From SZUA-430 sp964638635 (lineage in GTDB: Bacteria > Pseudomonadota > Alphaproteobacteria > Micropepsales > Micropepsaceae): a DNA stretch of 64,000 nucleotides. Below, piece after piece: positions 49,809 to 57,596 of this stretch (position 1 is its first letter; every line of letters begins with the position of its first letter). Location of the stretch: contig CAZXAQ010000007.1 in NCBI GenBank assembly GCA_964638635.1, positions 20,305-84,304 of the forward strand. Direction: 5' to 3'. The notes beneath the pieces were generated by a model. The model saw only the letters and a list, made by a program, of their open reading frames with translations. It did not search any database and was not told where the DNA came from. The position numbers and the translations under genes are program-made.

Positions 49809-49836
49809 CGTTCAGGCCCCGGCCGGCTGCCGGTCG

Positions 49837-50034
49837 CTATTGAACCGCGCTTTGCGCGGGCCGCCTGAGGTCGGCGACCTGCGCCATGATCGCGATCCAG
49901 AGTTCCGCCTCTTTGTGGCTGCCGATGGCATGCAACAGCTCCGCCCGTTCCACCGCCTCGGTTTCGGCTTCATCGCCGTAGTCGACGAGCAGTTTCGTCG
50001 CCATCTTTGCAATGTCCTGGATAGGACGACGCAT
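49837..50034 (-). CDS. Small helical protein of unknown function
   Basis: A 65-residue protein (MRRPIQDIAKMATKLLVDYGDEAETEAVERAELLHA...; helical throughout). GGAGG lies 5 nt before the ATG at 50034; an ATG six codons earlier lacks a site. No family was recognised. The FNR-type box at 50091 and a TATCAT -10 candidate (50067-50062) precede it with class II geometry, which supports it being a real gene. Confidence 0.62.
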   Translation of the reverse strand: MRRPIQDIAKMATKLLVDYGDEAETEAVERAELLHAIGSHKEAELWIAIMAQVADLRRPAQSAVQ

Positions 50035-50061
50035 TGCATCCTCCTCTTTCATGCGGCGCTG

Positions 50062-50104
50062 ATGATACGCCCGCCTCGGCCGATTGCCACTTGATCTAAG
50101 TCAA
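50062..50104 (-). promoter_or_regulatory. FNR/FixK-type box with -10 element
   Basis: Plus-strand TTGAT-CTAA-GTCAA (50091-50104) with both half-sites perfect. On the minus strand TATCAT (50067-50062) follows after 23 nt, as expected for a box at -41.5. The centre is 63 nt from the start at 50034. Confidence 0.82.
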
Positions 50105-50115
50105 CAGTCCACCGC

Positions 50116-50571
50116 TCATTTCTGTGTCGGACCGGAGAGAAGACGTTCAATTTCGTGCACAGGGTGCTTCGTCAAATCTTTGTTAACCTCAGCAACCACC
50201 TTGCGTTTGAGGCCGCTGGAAAACGCTTCGCGGAGTTCGGCCAGCGTCTTCGGTGGTGCGACGATGAACAGCGCGTCGATGTCGTTCTCGCGGGCGCAGA
50301 GCGTGGTGGCGACGCTGTGGGCGAAGCGCTGCTCGGCGATCTCGTGCCAATCGGTTTGTTCCATTCCGCTGCGACGTCCGGTCATATGCTCCACCGAGCG
50401 TCCCGGGCGGTCCGTGCCGTGTTGTGCCGTCGCGGGATTCGCTGCGTCGTTGAAGACGGAGATCGCCTTGAGGTTCGGGTAAAGTTCGTCGCCGTCGTTC
50501 CGCAGTACGAGCGCCTTGCGTCCGTCTCCGACGAGCACCCACACCTTGTGAGGTAGCTTAACGCTGTCCAT
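50116..50571 (-). CDS. Host attachment protein family (baeRF-like)
   Basis: A 151-residue protein of the Host_attach (PF10116-type) family: VWVLVGDGRKALVLRNDG at the start, the SGMEQTDWHEIAEQRFAHSVA segment and the C-terminal IDALFIVAPPKTLAELREAF...EVNKDLTKHPVHEIERLL. First named from plant-associated bacteria, it is related to peptide release factor eRF1 domains, so a translation role is possible. GGAG lies 8 nt before the ATG at 50571. An FNR-type box is centred 60 nt upstream. Confidence 0.85.
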   Translation of the reverse strand: MDSVKLPHKVWVLVGDGRKALVLRNDGDELYPNLKAISVFNDAANPATAQHGTDRPGRSVEHMTGRRSGMEQTDWHEIAEQRFAHSVATTLCARENDIDALFIVAPPKTLAELREAFSSGLKRKVVAEVNKDLTKHPVHEIERLLSGPTQK

Positions 50572-50623
50572 CGCCGATCTCCGCTGGTTGGCGCGAGGTG
50601 TACGCGCTTGCACCACGCGCACC

Positions 50624-50637
50624 TTGACCCTGGTCAA
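50624..50637 (-). promoter_or_regulatory. FNR/FixK-type box, host-attachment gene side
   Basis: TTGAC-CCTG-GTCAA, both half-sites perfect; centre 60 nt upstream of the start at 50571. Confidence 0.8.
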
Positions 50638-50649
50638 CTTCGGCGATTC

Positions 50650-50663
50650 TTGACCTCGCGCAA
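50650..50663 (+). promoter_or_regulatory. FNR/FixK-type box, USP side
   Basis: TTGAC-CTCG-CGCAA: left half perfect, right half keeps CAA. The centre is 64-65 nt from the USP start, and TAGCGT 22 nt after the box could be the -10 element. Confidence 0.68.
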
Positions 50664-50720
50664 GGCGGTTGTTGTCCGGCGGCCGTAGCGTCGCAAGAAC
50701 CAACGAGAAAGGTCAGCCAC

Positions 50721-51599
50721 ATGCCCTACCGGAAAATCCTCGTCCCGGTGATTGGCGCGGCCAGCGATAAGGCCGCACTTTCCGCCGCGCTCGGTCTTAC
50801 CAAGCAATTCGGTGCGCATGCCGAAGCGCTGTTTGTGCGGCTCGATCCGATACGCGCGGTTCCTTACGGATATATCGGTGGCGACGTCAGCGGCTACTCC
50901 GCACAATACGCCATTGAGGCGGCGATCAAGGCTTCCGACGAGGCACAGAAAATCGCGTCCGAGTCGTTTCGGAGCATGGCGGCCAAGTTCGCGGTGGAGA
51001 TCAAGCAGAGGCCGGGCGCACGGCCCGACGCGACGGCGTATCTCAAAGTCGTGCAAGGCGACTTTGCAAGCGAGATCGAGCGCGAGAGCAGGTTATGCGA
51101 TCTCGTCGTATTCGGTGTTGTGCCGAACGGCCAGGGACAAGATACAATCCGTGAAGGGTTTGAAGCGGCGCTGCTGAGCGGCGCGCACCCGGTGCTTTTC
51201 GTGCCGAACGAACCGGCCGAAACGCCGGGGCAACGCATCGCGATCGCCTATGACGGCAGCGCGACCGCCGCACATGCGGTGATGGCGGCGTTGCCGTTTC
51301 TGTCGCGGGCCAAGGCCATTCACAGCTTCGAGATCACACCGGCGACCGGCGACTCGGAGCCGCTAACGGAGCTGCGCGAGTATTTGGCGCTACGCGGCAT
51401 CGGCGTCATCGAGCATCTGGTGGACCCGGGCCCGAAGTCGACGGCCGAGGCGCTTGTTCTGGCCGTGGAGGCGCAGCGCTGCGACATGCTGGTGCTTGGC
51501 GGCTATGGCCACAGCCGCATCCGCGAGTTCGTGCTCGGCGGCGTGACCCGTCACATCGTGCGCCACGGTGCGCCGTTTGCGGTGCTGATGGCGCACTGA
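50721..51599 (+). CDS. Tandem universal stress protein
   Basis: A 292-residue protein with two USP domains (about 1-150 and 155-292). The first begins YRKILVPVIGAASDKAAL; the second has the nucleotide-binding pattern GGYGHSRIREFVLGGVTRHI near its end, so it probably binds ATP or AMP. Tandem USPs of this kind are induced in hypoxic dormancy. The FNR-type box at 50650 lies upstream, and a long hairpin separates it from hsp20. Confidence 0.92.
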   Translation: MPYRKILVPVIGAASDKAALSAALGLTKQFGAHAEALFVRLDPIRAVPYGYIGGDVSGYSAQYAIEAAIKASDEAQKIASESFRSMAAKFAVEIKQRPGARPDATAYLKVVQGDFASEIERESRLCDLVVFGVVPNGQGQDTIREGFEAALLSGAHPVLFVPNEPAETPGQRIAIAYDGSATAAHAVMAALPFLSRAKAIHSFEITPATGDSEPLTELREYLALRGIGVIEHLVDPGPKSTAEALVLAVEAQRCDMLVLGGYGHSRIREFVLGGVTRHIVRHGAPFAVLMAH

Positions 51600-51610
51600 A
51601 TCTGCGTTGG

Positions 51611-51638
51611 ATCAGGGAGCGGCCGTCCGCTCCTTGAT
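51611..51638 (+). other. 12-bp hairpin between USP and hsp20
   Basis: ATCAGGGAGCGG, loop CCGT, CCGCTCCTTGAT with one G-T pair. It lacks a following T run, so it is a weak terminator at best. CTCCT in its right arm could instead pair with the hsp20 ribosome site AGGAG (51663-51668 region), leaving room for a structural switch. Confidence 0.5.
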
Positions 51639-51673
51639 ACTTGTAAGCATCTCTCGAACCCTAGGAGGATCAG

Positions 51674-52162
51674 ATGGAACAGAGAAGCTCTCTCCCAAGC
51701 CTGTTTCGCCAGGCCGGTACGTCGTTCGGTGCCCACTTGGGCGATCTGCAACGCCAGATCGACCGGCTGTTCGACGATTTCACAGGGCACATGCCGGCGC
51801 TTCGCGACAAGAACGGCTATGGGGCGTATTGGCCAGCACTCGACATGACGGAGACGCCGGACGCCGTCGAAGTGACGGCCGAATTGCCCGGCGTCGACGC
51901 TAAGGATGTCGATATCACCGCGGTCGGCACGATGCTGACGATCAAGGGTGAGAAGAAGACCGAGAAGGAAACGAAGGAGAAAGACTACTACTGCGCCGAA
52001 CGCAGCTATGGCTCTTTCACGCGCAGTGTGGAGTTGCCGTTTGAGATCGACGCGTCGAAGGTGGAAGCGAGCTTCGACAAGGGCGTGTTGAAGGTCCACG
52101 TCGGCAAGCCGCCCGGCGTCAAGAAGGAAGCGAAGAAGATAACGGTCAGGACGGCGGCCTGA
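51674..52162 (+). CDS. Small heat shock protein Hsp20
   Basis: A 162-residue alpha-crystallin protein. The crystallin domain starts ALDMTETPDAVEVTAELPGVDAKDVDI and ends with FDKGVLKVHVGKP (the A-x-x-x-n-GVL motif); the C-terminal extension lacks a clear IxI and has KKITVRTAA. It is an ATP-independent holdase chaperone. AGGAGG sits 5 nt before the ATG. It is co-directional with USP. Confidence 0.94.
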   Translation: MEQRSSLPSLFRQAGTSFGAHLGDLQRQIDRLFDDFTGHMPALRDKNGYGAYWPALDMTETPDAVEVTAELPGVDAKDVDITAVGTMLTIKGEKKTEKETKEKDYYCAERSYGSFTRSVELPFEIDASKVEASFDKGVLKVHVGKPPGVKKEAKKITVRTAA

Positions 52163-52172
52163 CGGATCATCG

Positions 52173-52200
52173 CGGCGGCGGCAAACACCGCCGCCGTTTC
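52173..52200 (+). terminator. Rho-independent terminator after hsp20
   Basis: CGGCGGCGG, loop CAAACA, CCGCCGCCG (52173-52196), followed by TTTC. The stem is a perfect 9 bp. Confidence 0.75.
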
Positions 52201-52218
52201 TTCATTCGGAGTTCCGCG

Positions 52219-52518
52219 ATGCCTGCACTTCGCTTGCTTGCTCTTGCCGCGCTTGTTTTGCCTTTGGCTGCGATGGCGGATGACGCCCCCGCGCCCGGCG
52301 ACGCGGACATCGCGCTCGACAATCATTGGGGTATCCCGTTCGACCTCCACGTCGACCGGCAATTCGGCTGTAGCGCACCGAAAGACGGCACGTTCACGGC
52401 ATGCGTCGAACTGCAGGCACGCGACGGCGATGACGTGGTGGCCCGCCGGTTCGTAACGCTCAAACCTGGTGAAAACTTCAGCTATCACGTGGAGAAGGGG
52501 AAGGGCCCGAACCTATAA
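52219..52518 (+). CDS. Small periplasmic protein of unknown function
   Basis: A 99-residue exported protein (signal peptide to AAMADD). The mature 80 residues are beta-rich with two cysteines (QFGCSAPK and TACVEL), probably a disulfide. No family was recognised. It sits between the hsp20 terminator and the MBL-fold nuclease gene. Confidence 0.6.
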   Translation: MPALRLLALAALVLPLAAMADDAPAPGDADIALDNHWGIPFDLHVDRQFGCSAPKDGTFTACVELQARDGDDVVARRFVTLKPGENFSYHVEKGKGPNL

Positions 52519-52545
52519 CGGTGCTTTAAGAGGTTCGGTGCGCGG

Positions 52546-53907
52546 ATGGACATTCAATTCCTAGGGGCGGCGGGCACCGTCACAGGTTCCAAGTATCTGG
52601 TGCGTGCGGGGAATGACCGGCTGTTCATCGATTGCGGTCTGTTCCAAGGCTTCAAGCCGTTGCGCCTGCGCAATTGGGACAAGCCGCCGTTCGATCCCGC
52701 CGCGATCAATGCTGTCGTCTTGACGCATGCGCATATCGATCACTCGGGTTATCTGCCGCTCTTGATCAAGAAGGGCTTTCGCGGCCGCGTCTATTGCACG
52801 GAAGCGACGGCGGACCTCTGCCACATCTTGCTACCGGATAGCGCCCGGCTTGCAGAGGAGGATGCGGAGCGCGCCAATCGGGTCGGTTACTCGAAGCACC
52901 ATCCGGCGTTGCCGCTCTACACGGAGCGCGACGCGGAAGCGGCATTGCGCCATTTGGTGACGGTGCCGTTCGGCCAGGATTTTGATCCGGTTCCGGCGCT
53001 TCGTGCGAGGTTCGCCCGCGCTGGTCATATTCTGGGCGCGGCCACGGTACGCCTCTCAAGCGGGCGGACGACGATCGGCTTCAGCGGCGATTTGGGCCGT
53101 CAGCACGACACCATCATGCGCCCGCCGGAAGGGATGCCGCGCGTCGACTTTCTGGTTGTGGAATCGACCTATGGCAACAAGCGCCACGAGAACCACGATC
53201 CGGACGCGAAGCTCGGCGAGGTCATCAATCGCACCATCGCGCGCGGCGGCACGGTTGTGATCCCTGCTTTTGCTGTCGGCCGGACGCAGGCGCTGTTGCT
53301 GGCGATCGCTCGCTTGAAGGCAAAGAAGACGATTGCCGCCGCTACACCGGTGTTCCTCAACAGTCCGATGGCCGAGGATGCGACCGATATCTACCGCCGT
53401 CATCGCAGCGAGCACCGTTTGAGCGTGGCCGATTGTGAAGCCATGTGCAAGGCGGCGAAGATCGTGAATTCAATCGAAGAGTCCAAGCAGTTGAACTTGT
53501 CGCGCGAGCCGAAGATCATTGTCGCCGGCAGCGGCATGGCGACCGGCGGACGGGTCGTGCACCATATCGCCGCGTTCGGGCCGCACGCTGAGAACGCGAT
53601 TGTCTTTGCGGGCTTCCAGGCCGGCGGTACGCGCGGCGCGGCCATGGTGGGAGGCGCGGAAGAGGTGAAGATCCACGGGAACTACGTGCCGATCCGCGCC
53701 GAAGTCGTAGCACTTGGCAACCTCTCGGCGCACGCGGACAGCGACGAACTCATGACTTGGCTCAAGGGCTTCGAAAAAGCGCCGCGACGGACGTTCGTGA
53801 CCCACGGTGAGCCTCCTGCGGCGGACGCGCTTCGCCTGCGTGTTCAGGACGAGTTGGGCTGGGCCGTTCATGTTCCCGACCATCTGGAGACGATCGATCT
53901 GGCCTGA
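52546..53907 (+). CDS. Beta-CASP metallo-beta-lactamase-fold nuclease
   Basis: A 453-residue MBL-fold protein with the beta-CASP insert. Metal site: THAHIDHSG (HxHxDH), the AGHILGAA histidine, FSGDLGR aspartate and, after the CASP domain, NLSAHADSDEL and VTHGEP. GSGMATGGR (motif B) is typical of CPSF-like RNA nucleases such as TTHA0252. It would degrade or process RNA, a sensible partner for Hsp20 and USP in a dormancy programme. Starts 27 bp after the small periplasmic protein gene. Confidence 0.93.
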   Translation: MDIQFLGAAGTVTGSKYLVRAGNDRLFIDCGLFQGFKPLRLRNWDKPPFDPAAINAVVLTHAHIDHSGYLPLLIKKGFRGRVYCTEATADLCHILLPDSARLAEEDAERANRVGYSKHHPALPLYTERDAEAALRHLVTVPFGQDFDPVPALRARFARAGHILGAATVRLSSGRTTIGFSGDLGRQHDTIMRPPEGMPRVDFLVVESTYGNKRHENHDPDAKLGEVINRTIARGGTVVIPAFAVGRTQALLLAIARLKAKKTIAAATPVFLNSPMAEDATDIYRRHRSEHRLSVADCEAMCKAAKIVNSIEESKQLNLSREPKIIVAGSGMATGGRVVHHIAAFGPHAENAIVFAGFQAGGTRGAAMVGGAEEVKIHGNYVPIRAEVVALGNLSAHADSDELMTWLKGFEKAPRRTFVTHGEPPAADALRLRVQDELGWAVHVPDHLETIDLA

Positions 53908-53947
53908 GGTTTCATGAAGCCCCCGTTGCGCACATGCTCTCGCACCA

Positions 53948-53961
53948 CTGACGTGGATCAA
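53948..53961 (+). promoter_or_regulatory. FNR/FixK-type box for DUF302 gene
   Basis: CTGAC-GTGG-ATCAA (outer base mismatch). TAGCTT 22 nt downstream fits a -10 box; transcription near 53996 would give a leader of about 74 nt to the DUF302 start. Confidence 0.66.
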
Positions 53962-54069
53962 TGTTGAGGGGGTACGCGCGGCGTAGCTTTTTGTGTCAAG
54001 TCGGCAACGCTATGCCAGCGACGAGATCGGCCAAGCCGAGTTCAAACGGCGGAAGAAGGACATCGCGTG

Positions 54070-54456
54070 ATGACTTATCACTTTGCGAAAACGCTGGACA
54101 TGGGATTTGCCGACGCCGTGCAACGCGCCACCGAAGCGCTGAGCGAGGAGGGGTTTGGCATCATCACTGAGATCGACGTGAAGCAAACCCTGAAGAAGAA
54201 GCTCAACGTCGAGTTTCGCGACTACCGCATTCTCGGAGCCTGCAATCCGGCGTTGGCGTATGAGGCACTGCAAATCGAAGACAAAGTCGGGACAATGCTG
54301 CCCTGCAATGTCGTCGTTCAGGACCTCGGCGGAGGGCGAACCGAGGTCGCGGCCATCGACCCTGTCGCGTCCATGCAGGCGATCGACAATCCGCGCCTCA
54401 AGGCGGCGGCCGAGCGGGTCCGTGCGAAACTCAAGAAGGTGGTCGCCTCCCTGTGA
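54070..54456 (+). CDS. DUF302 domain protein
   Basis: A 128-residue single-domain DUF302 protein: FADAVQRATEALSEEGFGIITEIDV, then LKKKLNVEFRDYRILGACNPALAYEAL and MLPCNVVVQD. The CNPALAYEAL and LPCNVVV cysteines are conserved in the family. Function is unknown; the gene often lies near hypoxia and sulfur genes. GTG at 54067 directly precedes the preferred ATG. Confidence 0.9.
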   Translation: MTYHFAKTLDMGFADAVQRATEALSEEGFGIITEIDVKQTLKKKLNVEFRDYRILGACNPALAYEALQIEDKVGTMLPCNVVVQDLGGGRTEVAAIDPVASMQAIDNPRLKAAAERVRAKLKKVVASL

Positions 54457-54475
54457 GCGCAGGTTGCGTTCGGTC

Positions 54476-55459
54476 TTACGGGACAAGAACCGCCGCGCCA
54501 ACGATGGACCCGTCGCGAAGATCGGCGAGCGCTTCGTTCGCCCGTTCGAGCGGATATCGCGTCGTGTGAACTTTGAGCGGGGTTTGGACTGCCACCGCGA
54601 AGAAATTCCGCGCATCGGCGCGGGTCAGATTGGCGACGGAAACGACTTCGCGTTCGCCCCACAATATACGATAGGGGAAGGCCGGGACATCGGTCATATG
54701 GATGCCGCCGCAGACGACGCGCCCGCCTTTTCTGACGGCGCGTAGCGCGGCCGGAACGAGTGCACCAACCGGCGCGAAGATGATTGCCGCGTCGAGTGTC
54801 TCTGGTGACGCTTCATCTGATCCGCCTGCCCATACGCAGCCCAGTGAGCGCGCAAGCAATTGCGCGTCGCGGTCGCCAGGCCGCGTGAAGGCGAAGACGC
54901 GGCGCCCCTGAGCGTGCGCAATCTGAGCGATGATGTGCGCCGCCGCGCCGAAGCCGTAGAGGCCGAGCGTCTGCCCCTCCGGGACCTTTGTCAGGCAACG
55001 CCAGCCGATCAAACCTGCGCACAGCAGCGGTGCCGTCTCGACATCGCCGAGATTGTCGGGAAGCGGAAGAACGTAGTTCGCGTCGGCGACGACATGGCTC
55101 GCGAAGCCGCCGTTGCGGGTGTAGCCGGTGAACGCCGGGTGGTCGCAAAGGTTTTCGTGCCCGCTCTCGCAGAACGCGCAAGCGCCGCATGTGCCGCCGA
55201 GCCAGGGAATGCCGACCCGCGCACCGATCGCGAACTGGCTGACCGAGGGCCCGACGGCTTCGACGCATCCGACGATCTCGTGGCCGGGTACGATCGGCAG
55301 CCGCGTATCGGGGAGATCGCCGTCGACGACGTGGAGGTCGGTTCGACAGACGGCGCAGGCCGAGACGCGGACGAGAATCTCTCCTTCGTCCGGTGATGGC
55401 GTCGCGCGCTGTTCGAGCTTGAGCGGCGTGCGTAGCGCGTTCAGGACCATCGCTCGCAT
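54476..55459 (-). CDS. Zinc-dependent alcohol dehydrogenase
   Basis: A 327-residue medium-chain dehydrogenase. Catalytic zinc ligands are in VCRTDLHVVDG and PGHEIVG; structural zinc cysteines are in GTCGACAFCESGHENLC; the nucleotide loop is LGLYGFGAAAHI, shorter than the common GxGxxG. It resembles AdhA/CAD-type enzymes that run in fermentative or hypoxic metabolism, probably NAD(P)H-linked. Its start is 4 bp after the ChaB stop, so both are read from the box at 55752. Confidence 0.92.
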   Translation of the reverse strand: MRAMVLNALRTPLKLEQRATPSPDEGEILVRVSACAVCRTDLHVVDGDLPDTRLPIVPGHEIVGCVEAVGPSVSQFAIGARVGIPWLGGTCGACAFCESGHENLCDHPAFTGYTRNGGFASHVVADANYVLPLPDNLGDVETAPLLCAGLIGWRCLTKVPEGQTLGLYGFGAAAHIIAQIAHAQGRRVFAFTRPGDRDAQLLARSLGCVWAGGSDEASPETLDAAIIFAPVGALVPAALRAVRKGGRVVCGGIHMTDVPAFPYRILWGEREVVSVANLTRADARNFFAVAVQTPLKVHTTRYPLERANEALADLRDGSIVGAAVLVP

Positions 55460-55463
55460 GGGA

Positions 55464-55700
55464 TCAGCGCGATCGTCGCTGCGGCGTTGCGATGGCGCGT
55501 GCCACCCACGCGTCGCTGCGCTTGACGTAACGCTTCTTCACTGCGGCCCAAGCGACACGGTGTGCGATCTCCTCGCGCCGTCCGCTGCCGGCGTAGGATA
55601 CGAAGGCGTTGTTGAACGCGGATCGATAGATATCCTGTGCGTGGCTTGGCAACACGTGCCGTATCCGCGGCGGAAGGTTGGTGTTTGAAGCGTAGGGCAT
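55464..55700 (-). CDS. chaB: ChaB family protein
   Basis: A 78-residue protein: LPPRIRHVLPSHAQDIYRSAFNNAFVSY and REEIAHRVAWAAVKKRYVK, the ChaB signature. ChaB is linked to cation (Ca2+/Na+) transport control in E. coli, though its mechanism is unclear. GGAG stands about 11 nt before the ATG at 55700. It is first gene of the chaB-ADH pair behind an FNR-type box. Confidence 0.88.
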   Translation of the reverse strand: MPYASNTNLPPRIRHVLPSHAQDIYRSAFNNAFVSYAGSGRREEIAHRVAWAAVKKRYVKRSDAWVARAIATPQRRSR

Positions 55701-55751
55701 CGCGGGTAGGCTCCAAGCTTCAAATAGATAGAGCGTCGACGTCTGCGCGAA

Positions 55752-55765
55752 ATGACTTGGATCAA
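55752..55765 (-). promoter_or_regulatory. FNR/FixK-type box, chaB-ADH side
   Basis: Plus-strand ATGAC-TTGG-ATCAA. The centre is 58 nt upstream of the chaB start; TATCTA 21 nt after the box on the minus strand is a good -10 candidate. Confidence 0.75.
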
Positions 55766-55784
55766 GTCTGAGGCTTGGCGAAAG

Positions 55785-55798
55785 TTGATCCTTGTCAG
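55785..55798 (+). promoter_or_regulatory. FNR/FixK-type box, plus-strand gene side
   Basis: TTGAT-CCTT-GTCAG. The centre is 62-63 nt upstream of the ATG at 55854; no clear -10 box was found. Confidence 0.7.
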
Positions 55799-55853
55799 TG
55801 AACTTGCGGGGTGATCGTGAAGGAGTGTGCACCGTAAACAGGATGGTGCGCTC

Positions 55854-56387
55854 ATGGAACAGAATCATCTTCCCAAGTACGACCGCAGCCATAATGAGAC
55901 GGGGTGCTGCCCACGCTTCGATCCTGCGCCCTGGGAGGGGCAGGAACTGCATCTGAAAGACAGGCTCTTCGTTAGAGCCAATACGTTCAGCCTGTTTCAC
56001 GTTCCGCTGAACATGGGTAGCGTCTTTGCATCGACCTTCAAGGCGATCCAGGACGCAAACGCCGAAGACGAGGAGTTTGTTGTGCTGTCGCGTGATGTCT
56101 CGCCGTGGTCCAGCGAGCATTTGTTCAGCGTTGCGCGAGAGGTCGCCGGCGCCGACAACGTGAAGATCTCCGGAGACTTCGTGACGCACGTTTTCGAAGG
56201 GCCTTATAGCGACATGGCGAAATGGTGCAAGGAGATGGAGCGCTTCGCCGGCGCCAAGGGCAAACGTGTTGACAGGCAATTCTACTTTTATCCGACATGT
56301 CCCAAATGCGCCAAACACTATGGCCGGAACTATGTGGTCGGCATCGCGCAGGTGAGCGCGAAGGAGCAAGCCGCAAAGGCGGCTTGA
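55854..56387 (+). CDS. Conserved Cys-containing protein of unknown function
   Basis: A 177-residue soluble protein. Strong blocks are GCCPRFDPAPWEGQELHLKDRLF, NMGSVFASTFKAI, SRDVSPWSSEHLFSV and YPTCPKCAKHYGRNYVV. The CPKC and GCC sites could bind zinc or iron. Homologues are often labelled hydrolase without evidence, so I leave the function open. An FNR-type box lies 62 nt upstream. Confidence 0.75.
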   Translation: MEQNHLPKYDRSHNETGCCPRFDPAPWEGQELHLKDRLFVRANTFSLFHVPLNMGSVFASTFKAIQDANAEDEEFVVLSRDVSPWSSEHLFSVAREVAGADNVKISGDFVTHVFEGPYSDMAKWCKEMERFAGAKGKRVDRQFYFYPTCPKCAKHYGRNYVVGIAQVSAKEQAAKAA

Positions 56388-56389
56388 CT

Positions 56390-57595
56390 CTATTCGCGTG
56401 CGGCCACGAGTACGCCGGCTTGAACGCGGTCGCTCGGGTGGGTGACGATGTCGTCACCCACTTCAACGCCGCTTAGAACTTCGGCGCTGGTGTCGTTGAT
56501 ATGGCCGATATCGACGCCCTGGAGGGCAGCCCGCCCTTCGCGCACGCGGAACACCGCCCATTTTGGTCCGTCGCGAAACAGCGTGCCGATCGGGACTTGG
56601 AGCGCGTTGGATGCGTGCCAGAGTACAATTGCGGCATCGACCTGGTAGCCGTGACCGAGGCGCGACCAGCGCTCGGGCGGGTCCGTGATGTCGACCAGGA
56701 CTTTCACGCGTTGTTCCTCGATCCCGAGCGAGGAAATCTTTAAGGCACCGGACGGCTCGATGCGGCGGACGCGGCCGTTCAGGTAGCCGTCGCCGCCCCA
56801 GCGTTTGATCTGCACAGCATCGCCGACGTTCGCCTTCACCGCGTCCGTCGAGAGGAGGTCGACCACGACTTCGAGATTGGCGGGGTCGCCGATCTCGACG
56901 AGTGGCTGGCCGGGCTGGACGATGGCTTCGTTCTCGTGGATTAGCCGAAGGACCTTGCCGCTGACGGCGGAGCGCACGTCGTAGTAGCGCTTGGCTGTGG
57001 GCTGGCGCGAAAACTCCGAGGGCGCCATGAGCGCCGCTTCGGCCGTCTTGACGTCGAACTCGCGCTGGCGGAGCGCGGCTTGCGCCGTGGCGACATCGGC
57101 GTCTGCAGTTTGCAGTTGCGTTTCCGCGCGGTCGAGACGTGCTTGGGCGACGTGTCCCTTGGCGAACAATTGTCGGGTGCGGGTCAGTTCCTGACGCGCC
57201 TCGGTTGCGCGGGCGACGCTTGCGTTGATGGCAGCGGCGGCCAAGTCGCGTGCGGCGCGCGCGGCGGAGGCCGTGAACTCGAGTTCACGGCGCGTTCGCG
57301 CGTCCCAAAGGACGGGATCGGCTGGCAGCATCTGGGCGATCACCGTCTTTCCTGCTTCGATGTCGTCGCCAACATGGGTCTCGATCCGCAGCACGCGTCC
57401 CGCGATCGGCGCGGAGATGACGTACGCTTCCTTCACGCGGGTCACGCCGTCGTCTTCAACGGCGACGAACATCTCGCCCTTTGTCACCTTGACGATGTCG
57501 ACGGGGATAGGGCGGGGCCAGTAGGCGTAGGCGAGCGCGAGAAGCAGCGCGGCGCCGATTGCGGCGGGCCAGAGCATCTGTTTCCAAGCCATCAT
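56390..57595 (-). CDS. HlyD-type periplasmic adaptor of an ABC exporter
   Basis: A 401-residue membrane fusion protein. It has an N-terminal anchor (LWPAAIGAALLLALAYAYW), lipoyl halves AYVISAPIAGRVLRIETHVGDDIEAG and VRSAVSGKVLRLIHENEAIVQPG, a coiled coil of about 100 residues, and a beta-barrel end. It starts 1 bp after the permease stop in the operon ATPase-permease-adaptor. The product would link the exporter to an outer-membrane duct encoded elsewhere. Confidence 0.9.
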   Translation of the reverse strand: MMAWKQMLWPAAIGAALLLALAYAYWPRPIPVDIVKVTKGEMFVAVEDDGVTRVKEAYVISAPIAGRVLRIETHVGDDIEAGKTVIAQMLPADPVLWDARTRRELEFTASAARAARDLAAAAINASVARATEARQELTRTRQLFAKGHVAQARLDRAETQLQTADADVATAQAALRQREFDVKTAEAALMAPSEFSRQPTAKRYYDVRSAVSGKVLRLIHENEAIVQPGQPLVEIGDPANLEVVVDLLSTDAVKANVGDAVQIKRWGGDGYLNGRVRRIEPSGALKISSLGIEEQRVKVLVDITDPPERWSRLGHGYQVDAAIVLWHASNALQVPIGTLFRDGPKWAVFRVREGRAALQGVDIGHINDTSAEVLSGVEVGDDIVTHPSDRVQAGVLVAARE

Positions 57596-57596
57596 G

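Noticed and set aside
54012..54170. Short plus-strand frame between the box at 53948 and DUF302
   Set aside because: It overlaps the DUF302 start, is Arg/Ser-rich without domain features and lacks a clear ribosome site.
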